Made by a program: the position numbers and the translations under genes. Shown here piece after piece: positions 1-5,926 of a DNA stretch of 31,420 nucleotides. The notes beneath the pieces were generated by a model. The model saw only the letters and a program-made list of their open reading frames with translations. It was not told where the DNA came from and did not search any database. Each line of letters opens with the position of its first letter. Position 1 is the first letter of the stretch. The stretch comes from Candidatus Bathyarchaeota archaeon (GTDB taxonomy: Archaea > Thermoproteota > Bathyarchaeia > TCS64), in assembly GCA_026394265.1 (NCBI GenBank), contig JAPKYO010000043.1, positions 1 to 31,420 on the forward strand. Direction: 5' to 3'.

Positions 1-408
1 GGCGATGGACTCTTCGAGGAATACCGTGCTGAGGATGCCGACGCTGTAATCGTCGCCATGGGCACGCTCGCAAGCACCGCTCGCGTCGCTGTCGATAACC
101 TCCGTAGGCTGGGTAAGAAAATAGGACTCGTAAAACTCAAGTCGTACAGGCCCTTCCCCGACGAAGAGTTCAGGGACATCGGCAAACGCGTCAGTACGAT
201 AGGCGTTATCGACCGTAATATCAGCCTTGGAGAGAACGGCATCTCCTATGGCTCAATACGGAATGCCATATACGATATGAAGGACCGGCCAAAGGTGCTC
301 GGCTTCTACGCCGGCCTCGCCGGCCGCGAGGTCAGGGTACGCGACATAGAGAAGGCGGCCGAGATGACTCTCAAGGGTGCAGAGGGTGCCCCCGCGTGGA
401 TAGGGTGA
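1..408 (+). CDS. porA: 2-oxoacid:ferredoxin oxidoreductase alpha subunit, C-terminal part (partial)
   Basis: The frame is open from the first base of the window, so the 5' part of the gene is missing. The 135 visible residues match the C-terminal region of the alpha subunit of pyruvate/2-oxoacid:ferredoxin oxidoreductase: a segment reading DADAVIVAMGTLASTAR, then a transketolase C-terminal-like fold with KIGLVKLKSYRPFP and a stretch GVIDRNISLGENG. In this family the alpha chain helps build the thiamine diphosphate and CoA site and works with the beta chain encoded 4 bp downstream. The stop TGA (406-408) is followed at once by the beta gene, so the two are almost certainly cotranscribed. The gamma and delta genes would be expected upstream, outside the window. 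Whether the substrate is pyruvate or another oxoacid cannot be told from this part. Confidence 0.88.
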   Translation, partial: GDGLFEEYRAEDADAVIVAMGTLASTARVAVDNLRRLGKKIGLVKLKSYRPFPDEEFRDIGKRVSTIGVIDRNISLGENGISYGSIRNAIYDMKDRPKVLGFYAGLAGREVRVRDIEKAAEMTLKGAEGAPAWIG

Positions 409-412
409 TGAT

Positions 413-1309
413 ATGAGCAAGAAAATGAGCATACGGGATCTCCGCGATGAGGAGGTCATGTGGTCGGGCAACCCCGCGTGCCAAGGCTGCGGAGGGTCCA
501 TCGTCGGCAGGCTGATCTTCAAGGCGCTCGGCAGGAACTCGGCGCGCGTCGAGGTCGCCTCATGCGCCCCCGGCTTCATGAACATACGCGTCCGCAGCTT
601 CTTCGGCCCAGCATTCGAGGGCGCGGCAGCCTTCGCGACCGGCCTCGCCAGAGGCTACAAGATCATCGGCAGGGAAGACATCACCGTGGCGGCCCTCATC
701 GGGGACGGCGGGACCTGTGACATAGGATTCCAGGGCCTCTCGGGGGCAGCGGAGAGGAATGAGAACGTGATGTGGTTCACATACGACAACGAGGCGTACA
801 TGAACACTGGCGGACAGAGGAGCAGTGCCACCCCCGCGCACGCGAGCACCACGACGACGCCGGTAGCAAAGAATAGCAGGGGTAAGGCTGCGGAGAAGAA
901 GAACGTCCCCATGATACTCGCCCTGCACCACGTGCCATACGTCGGCACCGCCTCCGTCGCTTACCCCGAGGACCTGACGGCGAAGATCATGTACGCAAAG
1001 GAGCTGAAGGGCTTCCGCTACATGCACATCTTCAGCCCCTGCCCGACGGGCTGGGGCACCGACCCCAAGGACACCATCAAGCTCGCGAGGCTATCAGTAG
1101 AGTCTGGCCTCTGGCCCCTCTACGAGATACTCGACGGGCACAAGATGAGGTTGACCTACAAACCGCGGGAGCTGAAGCCCGTCTCCGAGGCGCTGAAAAT
1201 GCAGGGCAGGTTCAGGCACCTTAAGGACGAGGAGATAGCGGCGATACAGGAGCAGACGACGGAGAACTGGTCGAGGCTCCTCGCCGTCGACGGCAAGGAC
1301 ATCTTCTAG
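413..1309 (+). CDS. porB: 2-oxoacid:ferredoxin oxidoreductase beta subunit
   Basis: This 298-residue protein is a full-length beta subunit of the pyruvate/2-oxoacid:ferredoxin oxidoreductase family, which oxidatively decarboxylates oxoacids to acyl-CoA and reduces ferredoxin in the cytoplasm. Cysteines at 23, 26 and 51, plus one near 209 in SPCPTGWG, fit the four ligands of its [4Fe-4S] cluster. The thiamine diphosphate motif starts with GDGGTCDIG and continues through LSGAAERN to YDNEAYMNTGGQRS, a signature typical of the pyruvate-type enzymes. The ATG at 413 follows GGTGAT, a reasonable ribosome binding site, and lies 4 bp after the alpha subunit stop. Pyruvate is the most likely substrate given the YMNTG motif, but this is inference. 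Confidence 0.93.
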   Translation: MSKKMSIRDLRDEEVMWSGNPACQGCGGSIVGRLIFKALGRNSARVEVASCAPGFMNIRVRSFFGPAFEGAAAFATGLARGYKIIGREDITVAALIGDGGTCDIGFQGLSGAAERNENVMWFTYDNEAYMNTGGQRSSATPAHASTTTTPVAKNSRGKAAEKKNVPMILALHHVPYVGTASVAYPEDLTAKIMYAKELKGFRYMHIFSPCPTGWGTDPKDTIKLARLSVESGLWPLYEILDGHKMRLTYKPRELKPVSEALKMQGRFRHLKDEEIAAIQEQTTENWSRLLAVDGKDIF

Positions 1310-1331
1310 CCCCCCCTTCTTTTTCTTATAA
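1310..1331 (+). terminator. T-rich terminator after porAB
   Basis: Directly after the porB stop comes a C-run followed by a T-rich tract (about 1317-1329, interrupted by one C and one A). Archaeal transcription commonly ends at such T-tracts without a hairpin. The next gene lies on the opposite strand, which fits an operon end here. Confidence 0.4.
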
Positions 1332-1370
1332 CTAATTTTCCGGTCGTTTGTTTCCCGGTCTAGTGGCTGC

Positions 1371-1634
1371 CTATATGCACCGGGAGGCGAGGAACTGGGC
1401 AACAATTAGCGTCGCGAACCAGAAGACGAGGTCGACGGCGAGGGAGACGAGGTCTACGTTCCACCTGTCGACGGGGCCCGCGATGGTGTCGAGTGTGTTC
1501 ACGCCCCAGTTGAGGGGCAGCCCGTAGCTCACACGCACCAGATCGGGGACGGAGTACGTCGAGCCCCAGAGCATCGCAAGCAGCGCCACGGTGACTACTG
1601 CCCCACTCACGATCAGGATTATGGGCTTCATCAA
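1371..1634 (-). CDS. small two-helix membrane protein, unknown function
   Basis: I do not recognise a family. The 86-87 residue product has a hydrophobic segment at about residues 4-24 and another at about 66-84, with a polar, Trp/Asn-rich stretch between them, so it should span the membrane twice. Translation could start at the TTG at 1634 or the ATG at 1631; the ATG is more likely. There is no clear ribosome binding site. It is convergent with porB and divergent from the vapBC operon, so it is probably a single-gene unit. Codon use is GC-rich like its neighbours. A chance open frame cannot be fully excluded, but the two clean membrane segments favour a real gene. Confidence 0.5.
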   Translation of the reverse strand: MMKPIILIVSGAVVTVALLAMLWGSTYSVPDLVRVSYGLPLNWGVNTLDTIAGPVDRWNVDLVSLAVDLVFWFATLIVAQFLASRCI

Positions 1635-1693
1635 TTAACCGAGGCGATACGGCGCCAATTATAGGTATCGTGCCCGCTGCGAAGCGCGACGAA

Positions 1694-1724
1694 ATAACTA
1701 TATAGTTACATAACTACATAACTA
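1694..1724 (+). promoter_or_regulatory. TATA-like palindrome and tandem repeats before vapB (probable autoregulatory operator)
   Basis: A perfect 14-bp palindrome, TAACTATATAGTTA (1695-1708), is followed by two adjacent copies of CATAACTA (1709-1716 and 1717-1724). The ATAACTA heptamer therefore occurs three times (1694, 1710, 1718) just before the vapB ATG at 1732. Type II antitoxins usually bind such repeats and repress their own operon; that this one does is inferred. The AT-rich palindrome may also act as the TATA box. Confidence 0.55.
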
Positions 1725-1731
1725 TGAGACG

Positions 1732-1959
1732 ATGGGCGAATACGAGACGATCTCCGTCAAAAAGGGGACGAAGGCCGCAGTAGAAGACGAGAAGGGAAAC
1801 AGGGAGTGGAGTGAATACATCGTCTACCTCTACAACGAGGCGAAAGACGCCAAGCGGATGAAGGCGGCCCAGAGACTAAAAGAGCTACTCACAGACGACG
1901 ACCTGGAGAAGATGCGTGAGGCCAGCAGGGAATTCAGGGAGAACTTCGAGCTGAAATGA
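1732..1959 (+). CDS. vapB: VapB-type antitoxin
   Basis: This 75-residue protein begins MGEYETISVKKGTKAAV, like an AbrB/RHH-type DNA-binding arm of archaeal VapB antitoxins, and continues as a charged helical tail rich in Lys, Glu and Arg that would bind the toxin. The N-terminus resembles that of the second antitoxin in the window (26972), which begins MAKYETVSVKV. Its stop overlaps the start of the PIN-domain toxin by 4 bp (ATGA at 1956-1959), the usual arrangement for a toxin-antitoxin pair. The repeats at 1694-1724 are the likely autoregulatory site. Family membership rests on size, N-terminus and partner; the function is inferred from these. Confidence 0.75.
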   Translation: MGEYETISVKKGTKAAVEDEKGNREWSEYIVYLYNEAKDAKRMKAAQRLKELLTDDDLEKMREASREFRENFELK

Positions 1960-2306
1960 GGCTCATCGACAGCGACGCCCTGATAGACAACATCCGACTC
2001 GGCGCCACGGATGAGGGCACCATATCGGTGATAACACTCCTCGAGGTGCTTCGCGGCGTAGACGAGGGGAAGAGGCGGGAGGTAAAGGAGCTTCTCGAGG
2101 CGAGCTACCGGGTTAAGGGCGTCGACAACGAGGTGGTCCTCCTCGCATGCTCCCTCTACGGCAAGGTGAAGAAGGCGGGGGAGCCCGTCCCCGACGCTGA
2201 CCTGATAATCGCCGCGACCGCAATCGCCTCCGACCTCCCCCTCGAAACCGGGGACGCCCACTTCCAGCGCCTCACTAAATACGGGCTCAAGCTGGTAGAG
2301 AGATGA
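1956..2306 (+). CDS. vapC: VapC-type PIN-domain ribonuclease toxin
   Basis: The 116-residue product is a PIN-domain protein, a family of Mg-dependent ribonucleases that act as toxins when unchecked by VapB. The acidic active-site residues can be placed at Asp5 (RLIDSDALI), Glu30 (ITLLEVLRG), Asp80 or Asp82 (VPDADLIIAATA) and Asp100 (ETGDAHF). Length is normal for VapC. The gene overlaps vapB by 4 bp upstream and an adenine methylase gene by 4 bp downstream, so all three are read as one operon. Including a DNA methylase in a vapBC operon is unusual. All key residues are present, so the toxin looks intact. Confidence 0.85.
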   Translation: MRLIDSDALIDNIRLGATDEGTISVITLLEVLRGVDEGKRREVKELLEASYRVKGVDNEVVLLACSLYGKVKKAGEPVPDADLIIAATAIASDLPLETGDAHFQRLTKYGLKLVER

Positions 2307-3043
2307 CGGCGATCCTCAAGTGGGCGGGGGGCAAGCGGAGCCTCGTACAGTTCATAGTCTCCACGTTCCCCCCGGACTACGAGGAGAGGGCGTACCACGA
2401 GCCATTCCTCGGAGGGGGAGCCGCATTCTTCACCGTCAGGCCACGGAGGGGGACCGTCAACGATGTGAACCCCCGCCTCGTCAACTTCTACAGGGTCGTC
2501 AGGGACAGCCCAGACGCGCTCATCGCGGAGGCGTCGAGGCACCCATACGAGAAGGAGACCTACTATAGACTACGGGACCGCTTCAACGAGGGGGGGCTTG
2601 ACGCCGTCGAGGACGCCGCCCTCCTCCTCTACCTGAACAAGACGGGGTACAACGGCCTCTACAGGGTCAACAGCCGCGGCAAGTACAACGTCCCCTTCGG
2701 CACATACAGTAACCCCACAATCGTCCCCGAGGAGGACATACACGCCGCCAGCCAAGCACTACGGCGCGTCGAGCTACGTTGCGAGGACTTCTCATACCTC
2801 CTCGACGCGGCACACGAAGGAGACATCATCTACCTCGACCCACCCTACGAGCCCACGAGCAGGACATCCAACTTCAACACATACAGCCCCACCGGCTTCC
2901 CATGGGCGGAGCAGGTCAGACTCAGCGAGACCGTACGCGAACTAGACGCACTCGGCGTCCTCTTCGTCCTCAGCAACAGCGAACCCGTCAAGAGGCTCTA
3001 CCGCGCCCCGATCGCTATTGAAAATGTACGAAAATGCACATAA
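2303..3043 (+). CDS. DNA adenine methylase (D12/Dam class), C-terminally truncated
   Basis: The first ~234 residues are a D12-class N6-adenine DNA methyltransferase. KWAGGK (residues 6-11) and FLGGGA (35-40) form the S-adenosylmethionine site, followed by NDVNPRLVNFY, LNKTGYNGLYRVN and the catalytic DPPY (179-182). The family normally continues after the LYR segment with a strand, an N-R-x-I-N-S type element and a final ELLI-like stretch to about 270-290 residues. Here the frame ends at 246 after APIAIENVRKCT, which resembles nothing in the family. The switch falls at about base 3006, exactly where a repeated noncoding element begins. The gene overlaps vapC by 4 bp. I infer the enzyme was truncated by rearrangement; activity is doubtful. 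No restriction enzyme gene is nearby. Confidence 0.85.
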   Translation: MTAILKWAGGKRSLVQFIVSTFPPDYEERAYHEPFLGGGAAFFTVRPRRGTVNDVNPRLVNFYRVVRDSPDALIAEASRHPYEKETYYRLRDRFNEGGLDAVEDAALLLYLNKTGYNGLYRVNSRGKYNVPFGTYSNPTIVPEEDIHAASQALRRVELRCEDFSYLLDAAHEGDIIYLDPPYEPTSRTSNFNTYSPTGFPWAEQVRLSETVRELDALGVLFVLSNSEPVKRLYRAPIAIENVRKCT

Positions 3044-3125
3044 AGTGACGTTAAAATGCGCGAAAAGTACACTCAAAACGATCTTTTTTAGACCCTGAAA
3101 ACGCCTAAAAGATCCTATTTAGCGC
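3006..3125 (+). repeat. phased A-tract intergenic element, copy A
   Basis: From CCCCGATCG at 3006 the sequence carries A- or T-tracts centred near 3022, 3032, 3043, 3054, 3064, 3076, 3086, 3099 and 3108, about one per helical turn, joined by variants of ATGYRCG. Bases 3006-3079 align without gaps to the reverse complement of 28827-28900 at 59 of 74 positions. Weaker, gapped similarity runs on to about 3125. Such phasing is known to bend DNA. The element begins inside the methylase reading frame. Confidence 0.75.
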
Positions 3126-3160
3126 CAGAAACACGCATGAAATATGCGACGAAAACCATA

Positions 3161-3178
3161 GGGGGGAGGGGGTACCCC
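3161..3178 (+). repeat. G-run motif ending in a GGGGTACCCC palindrome
   Basis: A run of six G, an A, five G and then TACCCC; the last ten bases form a perfect palindrome. Similar G-run motifs (G-run, A, G-run, T, then ACC or ACCC) occur beside the other two copies of the A-tract element, at about 26676-26691 and, on the minus strand, 28953-28970. No function is assigned. The rest of 3044-3309 holds no convincing gene. Confidence 0.4.
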
Positions 3179-3309
3179 AGATATTCAGGTTTAATGCTCC
3201 GATAGCTGAAAGGAGTCCAGAAACGACCCCGTTGACACGCCGATCTAAGCAAAAGAAGCACATATTCCCTACCAAGCACCCGCTCAACCGTTATTAGGCG
3301 TCAACCACT

Positions 3310-3591
3310 GTGAGTAACGTGGACACGCTTCTCCTCGACGCCGGCAACCTCTTCCTCTTCCTCAGCGGCTTCCTCATGCTCTACACCGCGTACAGGGACC
3401 GTAAGGTGCTCAAGGGCTACAACCTCCCCGGGACGGTTCTCATCGTCCTCGCCATAGGGCTCGCCCTCGCCTACTACGCCCAGCAGGGCTACTGGCTAAG
3501 CTTCGCCCTAACCCTCCCCAACTACACATACTGGCTCATCGTCTGCTCCTCCATCCTCAGGCGGAGACTCAGCCCCACCCAAGAAGCCTGA
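3310..3591 (+). CDS. small three-helix membrane protein, unknown function
   Basis: The 93-residue product has three hydrophobic segments at about residues 8-27, 41-59 and 64-84, separated by short basic loops (YRDRKVLKGYN and a C-terminal LRRR), so it should be an integral membrane protein. Size and three-helix layout recall half-transporters such as SemiSWEET, but the PQ motif of that family is missing and I do not assign it. The start at 3310 is GTG; no strong ribosome binding site precedes it. It follows the noncoding element after the methylase gene and precedes the ferredoxin:thioredoxin reductase region. The smooth hydrophobic pattern and GC-rich codon use support a real gene. Confidence 0.6.
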   Translation: MSNVDTLLLDAGNLFLFLSGFLMLYTAYRDRKVLKGYNLPGTVLIVLAIGLALAYYAQQGYWLSFALTLPNYTYWLIVCSSILRRRLSPTQEA

Positions 3592-3605
3592 GCCCCCGGT
3601 CACCA

Positions 3606-3612
3606 TTTATAT
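3606..3612 (+). promoter_or_regulatory. TATA box before the glutaredoxin remnant and FTR gene
   Basis: TTTATAT at 3606-3612 lies about 30 bp before AAGGAG (3637-3642), which in turn sits 7 bp before the TTG at 3650. This is a complete archaeal promoter plus ribosome binding site. It probably now drives the FTR gene at 3750 through the remnant. Confidence 0.5.
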
Positions 3613-3649
3613 CTCACGCGATCAAAAAACTACCCTAAGGAGAACCCGG

Positions 3650-3736
3650 TTGCCCGTCACAAAGGTCGATGGTACCATGAACACACACAAAGTCTTCCTC
3701 TACACCCTCAGCACCTGCAACCAGATAAGATATTGA
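3650..3736 (+). pseudogene. glutaredoxin-like gene remnant
   Basis: A 28-codon frame starts at TTG (3650) behind a good AAGGAG site and reads MPVTKVDGTMNTHKVFLYTL, then STC and a stop after NQIRY. The part KVFLYTLSTC matches the first strand and first active-site cysteine of archaeal glutaredoxin-like proteins, which usually continue as PxC and about 70 more residues. Here the frame ends five residues after the Cys. The residues VLWDYD just after the stop could be the other side of an internal deletion. Such glutaredoxins are common partners of FTR chains, and the FTR gene lies 13 bp downstream. It could alternatively be a translated leader peptide. Confidence 0.5.
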
Positions 3737-3749
3737 GTGCTCTGGGACT

Positions 3750-4280
3750 ATGACCGTTACCATAGAGTCGGTCAGGCAACGCGCCGAGTCCGACGCCAGA
3801 AGCCGAGGCTACCACCTAAACCCCGACCAAAAGTTCCTCCAGGACCTCTTCGAGGGCTTGAAGACGAATGAGGACCGCTACGGTTACCCGAGCTGCCCAT
3901 GCAGACCCGGCACGGGCGTCTACGAGCAGGACCGCGACGTAATCTGCCCATGCGACTACAGGGACCCAGACGTCGCCGAGTTCGGCGCCTGCTACTGCAG
4001 CCTATACGTAAACAAGGACGTTTTCGACTCCGGGAAGCCGACGCCCATCCCCGAGAGGAGACCCGCCGAGAAGATGTTCCCCGAGCTAGCACCCACCCCA
4101 GCGGTAGAGGTGAAGCCCGCGGCGACCGCACCCCAACCCACGCAGAGGAAGCTCTGGTACTGCAAACAATGCGGATACGTCGTCTTCCGCGAGGACGCAC
4201 CATACATCTGCCCCATCTGCAAAGCGAAGAAAGAGTTCTTCGCCGAAGTCAAGCTGGAGATCCAGCAGAAAACGGGTTAG
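3750..4280 (+). CDS. ferredoxin:thioredoxin reductase catalytic chain fused to a rubredoxin-like domain
   Basis: Residues 1-90 are an FTR catalytic (beta) chain. The CPC motifs at 49-51 and 66-68 and the CYC at 81-83 place the [4Fe-4S] ligands at Cys49, 66, 68 and 81 and the redox-active pair at Cys51 and Cys83, by comparison with the cyanobacterial enzyme. After a Pro/Ala-rich linker (about 95-133), residues 137-165 form a rubredoxin-like iron site with Cys138, 141, 154 and 157 (YCKQCGYV and YICPICK). In this family the cluster passes electrons one at a time to a disulfide; the rubredoxin domain is the probable electron entry. The electron donor and target are not evident. It follows a glutaredoxin remnant and overlaps the converging gene at 4277 by 4 bp. 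Confidence 0.88.
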   Translation: MTVTIESVRQRAESDARSRGYHLNPDQKFLQDLFEGLKTNEDRYGYPSCPCRPGTGVYEQDRDVICPCDYRDPDVAEFGACYCSLYVNKDVFDSGKPTPIPERRPAEKMFPELAPTPAVEVKPAATAPQPTQRKLWYCKQCGYVVFREDAPYICPICKAKKEFFAEVKLEIQQKTG

Positions 4281-4702
4281 GACTGGGCCTCGGGTTCGAC
4301 GACCACGGCGGTCCCCGTCGCCGAGAAGACGAGTATCCCCATCTGGTAGCCCATGTCCGATGTCTCGATGTCGACGCTGAGCACCGCGTTAGCGCCCATC
4401 GCGGCGGCCTTCGACCGCAGCCTGTCGATCGCCTCAACCCTCGCCTTCTCGATCTCGTAGCTGAAGGCCGTAACCTCGCCTCCAATCATCGACTCGATCC
4501 CGGCGATGAACTTGCCCATGATGCCCCTCGTCCTCGGGGTGATACCGGACACGATGCCTATCACCCGCTTCACCCTGTAGCCGGGGAGCGTCGGCATCGT
4601 CGCCACTATGAATCCCTGGCTGCTACCGTCGAGGCTTGAGCCGCAGCGGCTGCAGAACTTCGCGTCGTCGTTATTCGTCTCGCCACATACCTTGCAGTTC
4701 AT
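4277..4702 (-). CDS. YbjQ/UPF0145-family protein with N-terminal zinc ribbon
   Basis: The 141-residue product starts with a small zinc ribbon (Cys3, Cys6, Cys17, Cys20) followed by a YbjQ/UPF0145 domain at about residues 31-135. Typical features are the strand FIVATMPTLPGY, the GIVSGITPRTRGI stretch, a long helix with many Arg and Glu, and AMGANAVLSVDIETSDMG. YbjQ proteins form pentameric rings, and their role is unknown despite the old label heavy-metal binding. Bacterial members usually lack the zinc ribbon. GGTGA lies 5 bases before the ATG, and CTATATAG at 4748-4755 is a good TATA box at the right distance. Its 3' end overlaps the FTR gene by 4 bp in convergent orientation. Confidence 0.8.
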   Translation of the reverse strand: MNCKVCGETNNDDAKFCSRCGSSLDGSSQGFIVATMPTLPGYRVKRVIGIVSGITPRTRGIMGKFIAGIESMIGGEVTAFSYEIEKARVEAIDRLRSKAAAMGANAVLSVDIETSDMGYQMGILVFSATGTAVVVEPEAQS

Positions 4703-4747
4703 TTTTTCACCGATCAGGGCTATACGCCACCGTGGTTTAGGTGTATC

Positions 4748-4755
4748 CTATATAG
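4748..4755 (-). promoter_or_regulatory. TATA box for the UPF0145 gene
   Basis: CTATATAG lies about 48 bp before the ATG at 4702, giving a predicted transcript start near 4722 and a leader of about 20 bases containing GGTGA. Confidence 0.45.
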
Positions 4756-4777
4756 AAAACTGGGATAATATAGAGGG

Positions 4778-4882
4778 TCAGCCGAGGAGGGCGTTGAAGA
4801 ATAGCTTGAAGGATGCATCAGTCAGCGCCCGGGCGTATCCGAAGAACTCCTCAGGCGTCTTCAGTCCACACAAAGCAGTCAC
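4778..4882 (-). CDS. possible short protein or gene fragment
   Basis: A 34-codon minus-strand frame from GTG (4882) reads VTALCGLKTPEEFFGYARAL followed by TDASFKLFFNALLG. Its third codon positions are mostly G or C and the composition looks like an amphipathic helix, so it may be coding, either as a small gene or as the tail of a decayed one. The frame stays open further upstream, into the end of the DUF2721 gene. No family is recognised and there is no clear ribosome binding site. Confidence 0.2.
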   Translation of the reverse strand: MTALCGLKTPEEFFGYARALTDASFKLFFNALLG

Positions 4883-4922
4883 TGGGGATGCTACGCCAAG
4901 CGCGTTTTCAAAACGGGGGGGC

Positions 4923-5366
4923 TCAACGCGGCTTCCAGCGATCAATCTCAATCTTGATCGAGTTGAGGCCAAGCTGGATGTCCCAGACGAAGAGGGCTAG
5001 GGAAGTGACGAGGCTGATCAGGCTCGCCGAGAACAGAACCTCGATAATCTCCACCAAGCCAACATTGAACGTCGCCGTAATGAACAGTGAGAGAATAATC
5101 GTCGCGACGAAGAATATGCTCAGCACCGAGAATGTGACTGCCGCCTGAAGCAGCTTGGCGCGCCTGTAGAGGATGTCGACCTCCTCGAGGAGCACACGCT
5201 TCTGTTCACCCTCCGCCTGCTTGAGCTCAGTCGTCAACGCCCTGATGCGATCCAGTGGGCGCCCGAGCCGATTCGTCATAGACAGTACGAGGAGCCCGAC
5301 GCCCGAGATGAGGACGCAGGGTGCCATCGAGGTCTGCAGGACCACTATGAGGGCGGTGATGTCCAT
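4923..5366 (-). CDS. DUF2721-family membrane protein
   Basis: This 147-residue protein matches the DUF2721 pattern. A first membrane helix at about 4-30 leads into the conserved LVLSMTNRLGRPLDRIRAL. A cytoplasmic helical stretch with LLEEVDILYRRAKLLQAA follows, then two more membrane helices at about 78-100 and 106-132. The family is found in bacteria and archaea, and its function is unknown. The ATG at 5366 is the only good start. It has no cotranscribed neighbour: the UPF0145 gene downstream has its own promoter. A T-rich gap of 230 bp separates it from the divergent operon at 5597. Confidence 0.75.
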   Translation of the reverse strand: MDITALIVVLQTSMAPCVLISGVGLLVLSMTNRLGRPLDRIRALTTELKQAEGEQKRVLLEEVDILYRRAKLLQAAVTFSVLSIFFVATIILSLFITATFNVGLVEIIEVLFSASLISLVTSLALFVWDIQLGLNSIKIEIDRWKPR

Positions 5367-5559
5367 GTTCCCAAGGGGAAGCAGGTTGGCTAATAAGCGT
5401 TTTTTCCTAAAAATACCAGTCTAATTTATGCCGCTATACAGAACCGTGCAAGTAGTTGAATCCGCAAATTGATCCGGATGAGTCAAATTCTATAAATCCT
5501 CGGTTATTCTCATGAAACGAATTTAACTCAAGTTGAAACATTCACCATTATTTAAACTA

Positions 5560-5567
5560 TTTATATA
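5560..5567 (+). promoter_or_regulatory. TATA box for the TBP operon
   Basis: TTTATATA lies in an AT-rich gap 37 bp before the ATG at 5597. AAGGT at 5585-5589 may be the ribosome binding site. This is the strongest promoter candidate for the run of genes to 8079. The rest of 5367-5559 is AT-rich and shows no gene. Confidence 0.6.
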
Positions 5568-5596
5568 CTTGAATACGCACTTTATAAGGTAACGCC

Positions 5597-5923
5597 ATGA
5601 AGTTCGTCCAACTCCGGTCCCTCAGGGACCTAATAATGCTCGTGGCATCCTCCCAATCAAGCGGAGTCATACAGCACCTAGCGAACGGCAACTCTCACCT
5701 CTACTTCCTCGTAGGCGGCACACTACACGAGATGTTCCTCTACTGCGTCAAGGAGAAGGAGCAGATCAAGGGTAACTTCATCACATACAACAGCTACAGC
5801 GGCGAGATCGGCTCCTCGGAGAAGATGCAGCACGAACCAAACCAGAGCAGCTTCCCGGTCGTCGAGATAGTGAACCAGGACCTGCTGCCTACCGACCTGC
5901 TGAGCAGGTTAGACGAACTCTAA
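5597..5923 (+). CDS. unknown protein encoded before TBP
   Basis: I do not recognise this 108-residue protein. It is soluble, with a helical N-terminus (KFVQLRSLRDLIMLVASSQS), a central part with HLYFLVGGTLHEMFLYCV that looks like two beta strands, and an Asp/Leu-rich tail ending LLPTDLLSRLDEL. No cysteine pairs or catalytic motifs are visible. The ATG follows AAGGT at a suitable distance and a strong TATA box. The gene ends 3 bp before the TBP frame begins, so the two are cotranscribed. Position suggests a link with transcription or its regulation, but that is only inference. Codon use matches the neighbours. Confidence 0.75.
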   Translation: MKFVQLRSLRDLIMLVASSQSSGVIQHLANGNSHLYFLVGGTLHEMFLYCVKEKEQIKGNFITYNSYSGEIGSSEKMQHEPNQSSFPVVEIVNQDLLPTDLLSRLDEL

Positions 5924-5926
5924 TGG

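Noticed and set aside
3105..3287. Minus-strand 60-codon frame after the methylase
   Set aside because: It lies across the repeated element and G-run motif, with no start signals and no family resemblance.
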